Assembly: GCA_039090855.1 (NCBI GenBank)
Contig: CM077024.1
Location: 66,838,594-66,902,593 of the forward strand
DNA from: Macrothele yani
Taxonomy: Eukaryota; Arthropoda; Arachnida; Araneae; Macrothelidae
DNA: 64,000 bases
Direction of reading: 5' to 3'
Translations under genes and position numbers: made by a program
Shown: positions 44,986 to 56,049 of the stretch, in pieces
Numbering within the stretch: the first letter of the stretch is position 1
Layout of the letters: every line of letters starts with the position of its first letter
The notes under the pieces: generated by a model
Databases searched by the model: none
What the model saw: only the letters and a program-made list of their open reading frames with translations
What the model was told of the DNA's origin: nothing

Positions 44986-45132
44986 AAAAAAAAAAAAAAA
45001 AAATAATTTTCGAACGCAGGGGAAAATAAATTTTCCACTATGTTTGAAAATTTATTTATTAATGTGGTAGTAAAATTTTTATTTATTAATGTGGTAGTAA
45101 AAAATTTCCAACATAGTGGAAAATTTATTTAG
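44986..45132. repeat. Local inverted repeat around a direct repeat
   Basis: AAATTTTCCACTATGTTTGA at about 45029 pairs with its near reverse complement at about 45105-45126. Between them, ATTTATTAATGTGGTAGTAA occurs twice (about 45053 and 45081). A run of about 20 A precedes it. Confidence 0.75.
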
Positions 45133-46085
45133 TTAGCGGTAATGCATTACCCATTTACTTCCATAACTTCTTAAATTAATAAACCTTTTCTCAAATATAG
45201 ATATCGGGATTCCTGAAATGAAGTTTTACTGTTTTAAATGTAGATGACAAATTTTGGGCGATTCATGTCGCATATCGTCTGTCGACCGAAATTGAAATAT
45301 TGTATGCTATCCATTACTCAAACTTCAATTACGACTCGACTGGTAGGAAAGGCTTGATACTTCATCATGCAGAGAAGAGACTATATTCCATTACAAGGGA
45401 AGAAATGGGGACAGAAATACTCTAACGAATGGCAGGCGACAGAGAGCGGAATTTCAAAATTCGAGCATCTCCACCGTTCCCAAATCAGGAGCGAACACTG
45501 GATATCAACCCCGTTTGGGATTCTTTAAATTTAAAATCGCTGAAGAAATAAGTGGAACAACAAAGCTCCTTCTTTCTTCGTATTTGGCTGAACACTGATG
45601 GAGATTAAGAAATACGAGCACATTCAGCAGCGAGATATGGATTCACATCTTTATAAATTAAGCAGTGATTATAATATCCCCTTTTTTGTTGTTTTATATC
45701 TGCAAATAAACTACACTGTTCATTGGAGTTTTTATTTTATTAACCGTTATAGGCTGCATATGACTAGATTACAAAATTTTCTTTGGTAACACATCCTCCG
45801 CAAAGAAATTTTCTGTTATTTTTTAAAAATAAGTTGCTATTTTAGAAAAAAATAGTGGGGAAAAATTTATGGAAAATTAGTCGTGCTCACAACCTTCCTA
45901 CCTTACTGTGAAACAGTCGCCAGAGAAGTTACTTCCCTAACGTTTACATTGTCGACGAAGCTTAGCGTTGCACAACACATGATGTCCCGTTGTTGAGGTT
46001 TAAGTGAAGAGCCCAATCATCCAGCATCTCATATTCGAAAGACAGAAGCTGTGACAGGTAAGAAACTTTGAGACGACTGCTTTGG
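45133..46085. other. Unassigned stretch
   Basis: I see no gene or repeat. Confidence 0.4.
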
Positions 46086-46089
46086 TGGT

Positions 46090-46490
46090 CCTATGTCACC
46101 ACGTATTAACCACACCCATGCTGACGTTTTGTCACTCGCATTACCGACAGCTCTGCGTCGATGCGCGTCTCAGATCTCCCCGGTGGCACCGGGAATCGTC
46201 TCCCGCTTCACCCACGTCCTTCTTCCCGGGGTCGTGAACGTCGTCGCTCAAAAGCGACCGTTGTCGCTCGCGGGAGGACTCGCGATGCGTGCCGCTTCGT
46301 CCCCGCCACCACCGCCGCCGCCTCCGCTCGCCCCATCGCTCAGGCGGATCCGGAGACACTGACACGGAGACAGTGACGTCCTCAGGATTATGTCAGCTAT
46401 CGGGCAAGCGCACTTGTCCTAAATGTCACAAGGAAGGGGAATGCGACCCGCTTTTCCTACAGCCCTTTGGGATGCACAGCGAATGACACC
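46090..46490 (+). other. GC-rich, CpG-rich patch; possible host exon or promoter region
   Basis: About 300 bp (46130-46400) are strikingly rich in CpG compared with the AT-rich surroundings, so several frames stay open on both strands. Candidate features are an acceptor-like CATTACCGACAG at about 46150 and a proline-coding (CCGCC)n run at 46305-46325. A downstream frame contains GKRTCPKCHKEGECDPLFLQ, whose two Cys pairs could suggest a zinc-binding turn. I cannot decide which frame, if any, is translated. Confidence 0.35.
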
Positions 46491-46689
46491 GGAGCTCACC
46501 GAGCAAGGGGTGTCATTTTCTCCACTCATCCACTTAAGTGCCTTTCACACTCAGTTTGGTTCAGCTGCCTTTGCAAACAGAAACCACCTGGAGGTGAAGG
46601 CGCGTGGGGATGAATGGCGAGTGGAGGAGGGGTATTGTTTGTCAAACACTGTCTGCATACGTATGCTCAGCTTTCACTAAGTGGGAATC

Positions 46690-49540
46690 GTGAATGGAAC
46701 GACCGGGACGATAGATGTCTCTTTTTCCATGATCTGCCATCGTTATCCTTTTCCTTTGAACTCAATAGAAAACCACGGTTTTAAACAAGAAAACGAAAGG
46801 GATTCGAAGGCTCAGCACAGTGGTTGAGCTCATCTGTCCTGAGTGGTTTTTATTTGCACAAAGCTAACACTGCTTTGTGGAAGTCGGGTCTTTTTTTAAC
46901 ACAGTGTTTCAGATCTTGCGCAAGAGTTTGTTCCTGCAATTGCTTTTGAAGAATAAAAAAACAGAAGACGTGCAGTTTCTGAGAAATAAAATGGCAGTCT
47001 TGTAGAGAGATATAAAGGAAGAGGATATGTACAAATGTGAAAGTAAAATTAAAAAGACAGACAAAGAGACGAGAAAGAAGAAAAGAAACGAAGAGGAAAC
47101 AAAAGTCAAAAGACCGAAGAGAAAGAGAGGGAGAGAAAGAGGACAACGAGAAATAGTTGAAGTCAGTAAAATAATTTCGTGATAACGTAACATAAGTCAA
47201 ATGCGTAACGGCTTTCTAACAGAACCATTGAAAGAGGTTCATGTTAGAAAATACGACGACTCAAGACTTTGTGATCGTATTTTGTAATATGGGCCGCCTT
47301 CAGTGATTTAAAACCGGACTCTAAAAACATTCTTGAAGAAGTGAAATGATATGGATGCGTGTCTAAAGAAAAGCTACAGGTTTGCATGATGAGCGTCGGC
47401 ACATGCACATACACATAGATCTAAGCTTGTTAGTCAGCTTCCTTCTTTTGGTAGATCACAGGGTAAAATCGCGTTATTTGAAACATAGATTTTACTAAAG
47501 TCGTACGTAGTATGTGCAGTGAAAAAAAAAAAAAAATAATAAGTGCCACGATAGCTAGTACAAGCCACTCTATAAGTGAAACTTTGTAACGTTAGGAATT
47601 ATTTGAATCATGACGTTTACCTAGGAGTCCTGGAAAAAAGTATTTCGCAGATGGAGTTGTGACCTACATGTAAGGTCAATGTCGTTACTTTCACATCTTT
47701 AAGACGTCCGAAAGATCATGATTGGTTGAGCATGCAAGGCGCTTTCCATCGCTAAGTTTCAGATAGGAGAGTAACTGATGATTGTTTAGCAGTACTTGGT
47801 GGGAGTTTGCGCTCTGTGAACTGCTTTCTAAGGTGAAAAAGCAGCAAATCTGAATGACGTCGAAGATGTTCACATTGTTGCATGTAAGATTAGATCTGTA
47901 GCGATGATTTATTGCTGCAGCAATGACCCATTTTGGAAAGTAGAAAAGTCCCAATAAACGAGCTGTTGATAAATGGCAGTTCTATTTTGATAAAAATCAG
48001 CAACGCATTTCTCTGAATGCATGATGATATTCATTTCTTTGTCTCCTTGCTAGAAGGAGTGCAGGTACTAAATTTCCTCTTGTTTTTGCTACGTTTGTCT
48101 GTTTCGACTACTCGCATGGAATCATCAAATGAATTTTTCTCGTATTTGGTGTGTGGCGTCTCAAGCGTTTCCAAGCACACAATACGACTGTTCCTTCTGC
48201 CTACCATTTCCTTAACGGAATCTCTTGTGGGCGCTCTTTTTCTAGCTATACGAGATTTAAATACTACGATCTGTACTCCTCAGCTCGGTGGCGGAGTGGA
48301 TATTTTAACAGTTTCTCACGCCGAGGATCAGAGTTCATTTCACGGATGAAACTCATGGATGCTGTACTTGTTCTACGCATCTGGTCTTCGCTCTCCTCTG
48401 GAAGTGTTCACCGTAATTTAAGGAAGAGAGACTCCTGAGACACCAAATGAGTCTCTTCTTCCGTTCCCTTGTGCTGCTTGCTGTCGCCGTTTTATCAGTA
48501 CAAGAATGATTATGCTAAATATTGAAGAAACTTCTTGACTTAAGGACGTCCGCCAGTTTCCAAAACATTAAGCTACCTTCCTGTTACCGCAAGATGGCGT
48601 TACTGAACGCAAGATTTTATTATTCACTGGCACAAAACTTGCTCTTCATCCGCGCTATCTGCACAAAACCATTGACTGTTGAAGTGAAAGTAAGAATATA
48701 AAATCATTTCCTAGATTTCATTCAACACACACTCAGCTTTCAGAGCAATTAATTCCCCGTGTGTGAGCTTCCACACTCTTACAACTCTATAAACAACCAC
48801 TGGAGCTAAATTTAGGCTTGTTATTTTCAGTTCAATTTTTTTTAACGGAGTTTTGTCGGAATAAATTTGTTTCATTAGTTACTGACGTTCGATCGTTCTT
48901 TTCGATTGACATAACCTAAAATTAATGCTTAAACTTTTGTCAAGCATTAAAGCAATGCTTTCTTCGTCAAAAACATTAATTTCAGTGACTTCAGAAAGAA
49001 AAGAACAAGTGAGAATAACTTTCTACAGTGAAATAAATTCCTTCGCGACACGATCCTTTCCCTCTCAGAGAAAAAGAAAAGATCAAACAAGTGCAGAAAT
49101 AGTAGCGGATAAATTTAAAAGAAGTCAGGAAGAGATGGAGTGCTCGTGTGATTATTGTAGTGGTTTTTCTCGAGGTCTGAATCCATTCGAGCCGGTTTCC
49201 CAACAAATTGCATAAACCAGCAGCGATCAAAAAAGGAAACTCAGCTAAAATTATTTGCCAATCCAATATGACAGCTGGTGACAAACAGACGGGTCTTCAG
49301 AACATGATGATTACAGAGGGAATGAGTGGGATAACTAGTGTTCTGACTGCGCTTTTAGAAGCCTGGGTAATGAGTATTCGCGTCACGAATTTCCAGAAGT
49401 CCGCAAAAGTACCTTTTGTTTTCTTTTTATTGCTTTCTTTCTTGCTTACTCATTTTTTAAAGCATATGTAACGTACTAGGAGATGTGACGTACCTGCCAG
49501 AAGGACGCACACGACATAAAGGCAGATAGGAATCAGAATA
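46690..49540. other. Unassigned stretch
   Basis: It holds a purine-rich block (about 47030-47150, GAGAAAGAAGAAAAG-like) and an A run at 47522-47537. Frames at 48017-48438 and 48925-49215 have no recognisable motifs. Confidence 0.4.
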
Positions 49541-49544
49541 AAAC

Positions 49545-49615
49545 GTCCGCGTAGCTCAATTGGTAGAGTGACTTATTCCGGAGTGAGGGGATCCGGGTTC
49601 GAATCCTGCGTGGAC
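49545..49615 (+). tRNA. tRNA-like sequence, probably a pseudogene or SINE head
   Basis: The 7 bp acceptor stem pairs fully (GTCCGCG with CGTGGAC, one G-T). GCTC/GAGT forms a D stem, and TAGCTCAATTGG and GGTTCGAATCC fit the Pol III A and B boxes. The anticodon stem CTTAT/GTGAG leaves a loop of only six bases, and the T arm is one base short. The total of 71 bases without CCA and these defects suggest a non-functional copy. The anticodon would read CCG (Arg) if forced, which I do not trust. Confidence 0.5.
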
Positions 49616-49619
49616 AGAA

Positions 49620-50250
49620 ATGACGGAGAAATTTGCTTCGTTATACATATTCAAATATTTTTGCTGTATAACTGTATGCAAAACGCACTAAGCTGAGGTA
49701 GGAAAAATGAAAAGAAAAGGGAAGAGACAAAGAAAACGGTATTCCGGTGAGCAGACGATTTGTTCACAAGAACACTAAATGCACAATATTTCATTTACTT
49801 ATGCCATTCGACTTTCTGCGTCTGTGTTTACTTGTTGATTTTCCCGTATGTTAGGGGACTTCTGGCTATTTTATATGCATACGCGACTGCCCTTAAATGA
49901 ATTTTTAAAATAAAATCTTAATGAAAAAGTCTATTGACTGGTGACGAAGTTCGCAAAATTGTAATCACTTTTTTCTTATCTCAAGATACATGTATGGTAG
50001 CCCTGGTTTTCAAACTCTGGTTCGCATTATGCTAGACGTCGCAGCCAGTTCGAAATAAACTTTCAACATTCCTGGTGAATGAAGGAAATCCTACTGGCAC
50101 GTAGCATACGTATCTTTACAGAAAATCACTCAGGTATAGTTGATATGATGCATCTACGCGACTCTTGGGCTGCAACATAACGACAATGACAATGCTCAAG
50201 TTGCTCAGCCGTATATTCAACGTGTTTCTTCTACTGTTAGCATTACGATA
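49620..50250. other. Unassigned stretch
   Basis: I see no gene or repeat. Confidence 0.4.
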
Positions 50251-50252
50251 TA

Positions 50253-51410
50253 CACAGTCGAGTCACATTATTGTGACCACCTCCTACTTTTGACGTCAAC
50301 AACGCGTAGCTAATAAAAGAAGGCACGTATCGTGAGCTGGCAAGTGTGCTGTAGACATTCCGAAAACATATCGCTCGTTGTTGTCATTGATAAAAGCAGA
50401 TATTTATCAGATTTGTAAAATGGGATGATTATCGACTTTCGGGCCAAGGGTGGAAGTATTTCTGAATAAGCGCCATTTGTGAACTGTTCGCGTGCTGCTG
50501 TGGTTAAAGTGTATCGTGATTGGAGAAATGGAACCATTGCGAATAAGCGATGTGGAAACTGCGAAGCACCACGTGCCATTGATGTGAGAGGTGAACGTTG
50601 GCTGCGAAGGTGCGTGAGGGTCGATCGACACACTACAGTGGAGCAACTCACTGGCCGAATGAACCAGGGGGCTACCGGAAGTGTATTTAAAACGACAGTT
50701 CAGCAAACCGTGCTGCGTATGTCGCTCCGATGCAGACGGATGGCCACTGCACCTATGCTAACGAAGGTGCCTCGGCAGAAAAAGGCTTACATTTGCACGG
50801 CAGTATCGGAATGGGACATCCGCTCTTTGGCAAAGGATTGCCTTCTCCGATGAGTCATGCTTTCTGCTTCCTCGAACGGATGGAAGTTGGCGTATAACGC
50901 GAGAAACATCGGAGAACAAACATGCTTTAAACATTGCTGGAAGAACACAAGTTGGTGGAGGTAGCGTTATGGTCTGGGGAATGTTTTCGTGGCATTCCTG
51001 GGTCCACTCGTACCATTGGATGGCACAATGGACCGAATTCGTTATGAATCCATCCTTGCAGATCACGTACACCATACAGGCTGATTGTCATCCTTGGGGC
51101 GGATGGGATTTTCCAACACGACAATGCGACGTGTCACACAGCTGGAAATGTGCGAGAGTGGTTGGAAGAGCACGATGGAGAATTCAAAGTACTTTCCTGG
51201 CCCCATAATTTTCCAGACGTAAACCCAATTGAGCATCTGTGGGACCACCTCGATCGTGTTGTTCGCTCTATGGAGCTTGGCTCCACATACCTGTGAACAC
51301 CTTCCAGCATCTTATTGAGTCACTCCCAGCCAGTGTAGCTGCTGTCCGCGCTGCACACGGAGCTTCATCTGGATATTAGCTGGTGGTCACAATAATGTGA
51401 CTCGACCGTG
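50253..51410 (+). mobile_element. Tc1-type element, DD36E family, copy 2, complete ends
   Basis: The ends are CACAGTCGAGTCACATTATT (50253) and CACGGTCGAGTCACATTATT on the other strand (51410), both continuing GTGACCACC, with TA at 50251-50252 and 51411-51412. At 1158 bp it is the cleanest bounded Tc1-type copy in the window and defines the family with copy 1 at 29807. Confidence 0.9.
50380..51375 (+). pseudogene. Tc1-type transposase with D-D36-E spacing, broken (copy 2)
   Basis: Segments in shifting frames are FVNCSRAAVVKVYRDWRNGT-like helix-turn-helix, then NCEAPRAIDVRGERWLRRC. The open part 50479-50853 includes TTVQQTVLRMSLRCRRMATA. AFSDES appears with a change after Ser (first Asp), then VMVWGMFSWHSWV. 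FQHDNATCHTAGNVREWLEE holds the second Asp. NFPDVNPIEHLWDHLDRVVR holds the Glu, exactly 36 residues after that Asp. Frameshifts near 50840, 51075 and elsewhere disable it. It is otherwise the same protein as at 29956. Confidence 0.8.
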
Positions 51411-51469
51411 TATCAATTTTTATAATCTGACTTTCGTTAAATTCATTCACAAACACATACGCTCAAACA

Positions 51470-52125
51470 AATAGATAAAATTGACGCAGAACGCTTTTAC
51501 AAGAAATAAAGGTTTAGCGATTTATGGGAAAATCTAGAAGTAACCGATATCTTCATTTATCTTGGGCAACAAATATTATTGATGAAAAAAATATTCGGCA
51601 TAATTGGTTGGAGAGACTTTGCAAAAAACAGTGCAATTTTGAACAGTTTACCATTATGTGTTAAAAGAAAAGTGTTTAATCAATGTATCCTTCCAGTTTT
51701 TACGTATGAAGCAGAGTCATGGGCTTTAACTAAAAAAGACATGCAGAAGCTGCAGACAACTGAAAGAGGCATAGAGAGGTGCATGCTTTGTGTATAGCCA
51801 GGGAAAGATAAGAAGAGAAACTCGTGGATAAGGAAAATGACAAGAGTAGATGACAGCATATCAAAGTAAAAATTTTTGAAACGGCAATGGGTTGGACATA
51901 TTCCCAGAAGCACTGACCACCGATGGACAGCTGAAATATTAGACTGGATACGAAGGTACAGGAAAAGATCCAGAAGAAGACCACGTGGAAGAATGATGGA
52001 TGAAGTTCGAAAGCATGCCAGAGTGATATAGGCGAGACTGGCTCTAGATAGAAAGTTATGGAAGAAATTTGGAGAGACCTTTTTCCAGCAATAGATTGAT
52101 AATTATGATGATGATGATGATGCGT
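51470..52125 (+). mobile_element. RTE copy 7, diverged 3' fragment
   Basis: Conserved parts include TTACCATTATGTGTTAAAAG, then KRKVFNQCILPVFTYEAESW and a STDHRWTAEILDWI-like stretch in shifting frames. It ends in GATTGATAATTATGATGATG and (GAT)n at about 52105-52123. Confidence 0.8.
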
Positions 52126-52175
52126 GTGTACGAGAGAGAGAGAAAGGGGGAGAGGGAGGGAGGGAGGGAGAGAAA
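52126..52175. repeat. GA-rich simple repeat
   Basis: GAGAGAGAGAAAGGGGGAGA and (GGGA)n follow the RTE copy 7 tail. Confidence 0.85.
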
Positions 52176-52179
52176 TAAT

Positions 52180-52720
52180 AGGCGTATAAAACTTTGCTGG
52201 ATTATTTGAAAGAAATAGTAAAATATTCAACAGCAGTTTACCATTTACAGAAAAGTGTTTATCAATGAATAATTCCAGTTCTTTTACTTTAGCAGGATTT
52301 TTCCGTTTCCGCTCTGGATTCGATTTCATTTCAACTCTTAGTACAAGAAATACGTTTCACGTAAAAACAGATGGGGATAATCGCAAATTCAAATTGTTTA
52401 TTTTCAGGTAAAGCTTGCTATTATACGGATCATGGGTGTCCAGGAATGATATTAGTTTCTTATTTTCTCCTTCAGTTATCATGCTATTTATTTACTTATA
52501 ACATCTTTAGCCAACTTACAATGTTCGATTCTCTGGGAAACGGCTTTTGAACGGGCATTCATTAATAATTATTGCATTTGCTGATATGCCCTTAATGGAG
52601 ACTTGGAGAAGATCCATTTTGTTGACTTCAGAATTGTGACAAACATGCCCGTTATTTGATATAATATTCTCGGTAATGAATAATCTCCAACATCTGCGCA
52701 ACTCCGGTAGATCAGTGATA
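52180..52720. other. Unassigned stretch, possibly more RTE-derived sequence at its start
   Basis: 52205-52290 shows weak RTE-like words (CAGTTTACCATTTACAGAAA, ATTCCAGTTCTT). The rest is unassigned. Confidence 0.35.
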
Positions 52721-52729
52721 TCGACTTTA

Positions 52730-53105
52730 AAAAAATGTTCAAATGCTGCGAACTACTCGAAGAAGCGTGGAGAGATGGATTCTTGGCGTAGCCATGAAAG
52801 ATAGGAAAGGAACTCAGGGATCAGGAAAATGACAAGAGTCGATGGCATGATAATCAAAGGGTAAAGACCTTCGAGTGGCAATGGGTTATACATATTGTTG
52901 GAACAACTAAGCAACGTTGGGCAACTGAAATACTAGACTGGATACCAAGGGATACAGTAAGACCTAGACGAAGACCAGGTGGAAAATGGGTGGATGAAAT
53001 TCGAAGGACACCGCAGTGACAAGGAAGAAAATTGCTCGAGACAGATTTATGGATGGATTTGGGGAGACCTTCATTCAGCAGTGGAGAGAGAATGGTTGTA
53101 GATGA
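52730..53105 (+). mobile_element. RTE copy 8, diverged 3' fragment
   Basis: The order of GGAAAATGACAAGAGTCGAT, a WQW...A-equivalent region, GACTGGATACCAAGGGATAC and CTTCATTCAGCAGTGGAGAG matches the last 350 bp of copies 1 and 3, with many changes. Confidence 0.78.
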
Positions 53106-53109
53106 CACA

Positions 53110-54371
53110 CCACACGCATTCGCGGGAGGGAGCGTATATACCAGCAAACACATGAAGCTAACTTTTACTTCTCAATGATTTGAAATTAAATCTATCAACT
53201 GGAATATTTTGGGCAGTTAAACTCCCATGATTGCGACTTTTGGTGCCGTCGTAAGTATAAGAACAGTACTAATTTGCTAGCTTATATCAAACAGATACCA
53301 AAAAGGGGTGTGTGGCAATAAAAGGCTGTTGAGCATTCAGTCGCTGATTTTAATATAGTTAGCTCCCTGCTTGTTTCCTGCTAGACGTTGAAAAACAACT
53401 GTTAGGGAAGCTATTTCCGAACTTGTCTTTGGCATTTTGAATACTATAGAAAAATATTTATTTGCAAGTTTAGAATATATTTTTTCAAATGTATTCCAAG
53501 AAGGCCAGGAATGAATTCCAAGTGAGTGGAGAGGAAGGAGAAAAAAATATAGTAAGAAAATCAGCAATTCAGCTTGTTTAGGTTAAAGCCCGTGAGACTG
53601 AACACATTTCCACACAAATTAATTACGAGATCATTCAAAATTTGAAGCTTAAAGTAATAAGTTCTGTCATGTTACCGGGATGTTCGTTGTGTTTCTCACA
53701 GTGTTCTCTCTCAAGCGTTCGTTAGACCTTTGCTTCTAAGGAACCTAGATGTTTCGTGGTTTTAACGGCATCTTTCTCCGATGATGAAACAAATAAATTG
53801 CCAGCTGAAGTCAAAGCTCGCTCTTTTGCAGTTGTAGATTATAAATATTTTTTGTAAAGTATGTGGCGGAAAATCTATCGAGCTCTGTTCTGATTTCTTT
53901 GCTTTTCTCTATATTATTAACACCATGATATGATTTGCTTATTATTCTATTAGGCTTCTATTTTCTGTTAATTCTTCTGCTAAGTTCCTCTTTCCCGACT
54001 TTATTTCCCTTTTAATTTTCCATCTCGACATCGTATATTCTCCCCACCTCCACTTTCTCAGTACGGAGAAGTCTTCCGAACTCTCTCTCCTAGAACCCGA
54101 TCAAAAGTTCCCTGTTTTTCTTCCTCTCCTCAGAAAGCACGCGGATTTCTTTCATTGTTTGCTCTCTCAGACACTTTCGCGTGGCCCTCTTTTTTTCCCT
54201 TCGTTAGCAAATTTGACCCATCATAAGAAATCGCTCCATTAAAACCTGAAGATGTTAGCATAGTTATGTGCTTGATACCCTCCGTACAAAGAAAAATGTT
54301 GGCCATTCACTCCATTACGGAGAAATAAAGTCATGAATCTGTCGCTTTAGCACTGCAGGCGGAAAACTGGC

Positions 54372-54403
<32 letters not shown>

Positions 54404-55335
54404 GGACCGTCTCCCAATCTTCCCTTCCCCGAAGCACTAACAAGAGGACGAACGATTTAAACTTAGAATATATTAAAAATGGTTATTAACGTTCACTGTT
54501 GCTAAAATCCTAAGAGGGGTAGAGTAATGCAATGAACAAAGAAAAAGTACATGTGTGTAAGAATTTTGTGAATGCAGTGTACCAAAGCTTCTTAATGGAC
54601 TTTTTTTTTTAATAACAAAATCATGTTTTACTTTCTACATTTCGTGCTCAATATCTGCCCAAATTTCCCAATTGGGATCAATCAGGAAGACTCTCTCAAA
54701 GCCTGATTTTTAATTTTTAGGCGGAGGTTCTTTCCTGCAAAACTACCGCGAATACAGAGAAATTAAAGATATGGGAAGGAGATGGGACAGAAATTACGTT
54801 CTGCGCGAATTTTAGTAACATAAAAATTGAAAGATATGGTCCATATTGTCATTTAATGGTTGCAAAAAACATGAAATGAATTACGAGAGGAAGGGACAGT
54901 AAAGAAAAACAGTACTATTGAAATTGTTGAACGTTACAATTTGTGGTTGGTCTTACATCATCTGTTTGTGTCCAGAATCGCAGCGGCGTGAGATGCAGCA
55001 TTTGATATGTTCTGCTTTTGAACTTCAGTCTTCTCCCAGAAATGGTATTTTCCTTCAGTGAAGAACTCGATTGCATTCTCAGAGAGAATGATGCTCGACT
55101 AAAACATTCAATTTAGATGCAATGTAAAAAGGACTGATTTTATTTTGAGTGGTTTGACGCGGTTTGGAAAGGATTGATTTCATTTTGAATGGTTAGATGC
55201 AGGCTGGACTTTTCGAGCTGCGTTCAGTATTTAATTCTTGGTATTCTTTGCCAATAATTACACATTGAATGAAAATCTGCAAGTAGAGCACATTAGTGCC
55301 AATGAGAATTTTTGCTGTGCGCAGCAGTGCAGATA
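53110..55335. other. Unassigned stretch
   Basis: It includes a poly(A) run at about 54371-54395 followed by poly(G). A pair of near-identical 30 bp words (GGACTGATTTTATTTTGAGT and GGATTGATTTCATTTTGAAT) lies at about 55130-55190. No gene is recognised. Confidence 0.4.
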
Positions 55336-55337
55336 TG

Positions 55338-56045
55338 TGTTACAAGGATTTTATACGGGGTTTTAGGATTTCATATAAAATCTCAAAATGCAACTTTTTT
55401 CCATCTCGTGGGACAAATGTGAAGGCGGTCGAAATGAGCTTTCCTTTTCTTTTTGGGATTATTTACATGATGTATTTCAGAGTTTACATTTTCTAACACC
55501 TTAGTGATGCGGTAAGAACCATACGAAAAATAAGCGAATTTCTTATTTTGCCCTGGTTCCAATTTAGGGGTGTAAAGGAAAAGTAGTTGACCTACTTTCA
55601 AATTTTTGGAAGTGGCAGTTTTCAATCTGTGCGCCTCTTGCTTTTCTTGGGTAGCTTTCAATTTCTTGTTCACTAGTTGATGCACAATTGCTATGGTGTC
55701 GGAGATATGTTCCACATAATCTTCGGTGGAAAAATAAGTTTGCCTCGTGCGCGGTGGAATTAAGGCGTAAGGGCATGCTAAGTCTCTGGTAAGAAATAGA
55801 AATGCTGGGGTGTCTCCGGTAGAAACATGAATACTGGTCCGATAAGCACATAAAACAAAAGGGATTAATGTGACAGAATGTCGTCTTAGTAAATAACCGT
55901 GCATCCGGTGTCTAATGGGGAACTGACTCTGAGAAATTTCTCTCTCGCTTTGTGGTGACAAAGGAATGGAAGCACGAGATGGAAAAAGGTTGCATTTTGA
56001 GATTTTATATGAAATCTTAAAACCCCGTATAAAATCTCTGTAACA
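55338..56045 (-). mobile_element. Inverted-repeat-bounded segment carrying a gypsy-like integrase piece
   Basis: Arms 55338-55410 and 55973-56045 are 73 bp inverted repeats, TGTTACA at the left outer edge and TGTAACA at the right. TATG directly outside both ends (55334-55337, 56046-56049) is compatible with a 4 bp target duplication. A solo arm is at 12500-12574. The interior, on the minus strand, codes for an LTR-retrotransposon integrase end. Either a MITE-like unit carries captured retroelement sequence, or two independent repeat copies landed on both sides. Confidence 0.65.
55440..55970 (-). pseudogene. Ty3/gypsy-type integrase C-terminal fragment
   Basis: The minus-strand open frame (56060 to 55383) includes LIPFVLCAYRTSIHVSTGDT followed by PAFLFLTRDL, the end of a gypsy-type integrase core. 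It then has QLVNKKLKATQEKQEAHR (a helical linker) and LKVGQLLFLYTPKLEPGQNK with FAYFSYGSYRITKVLENVNS. Those last two are the chromodomain-less C-terminal barrel that binds DNA (family form: GD.V.L..P....G...K....GPY.I...). The catalytic DDE part, reverse transcriptase, protease and LTRs are absent. The frame reads through both inverted arms by chance. Confidence 0.75.
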
Positions 56046-56049
56046 TATG

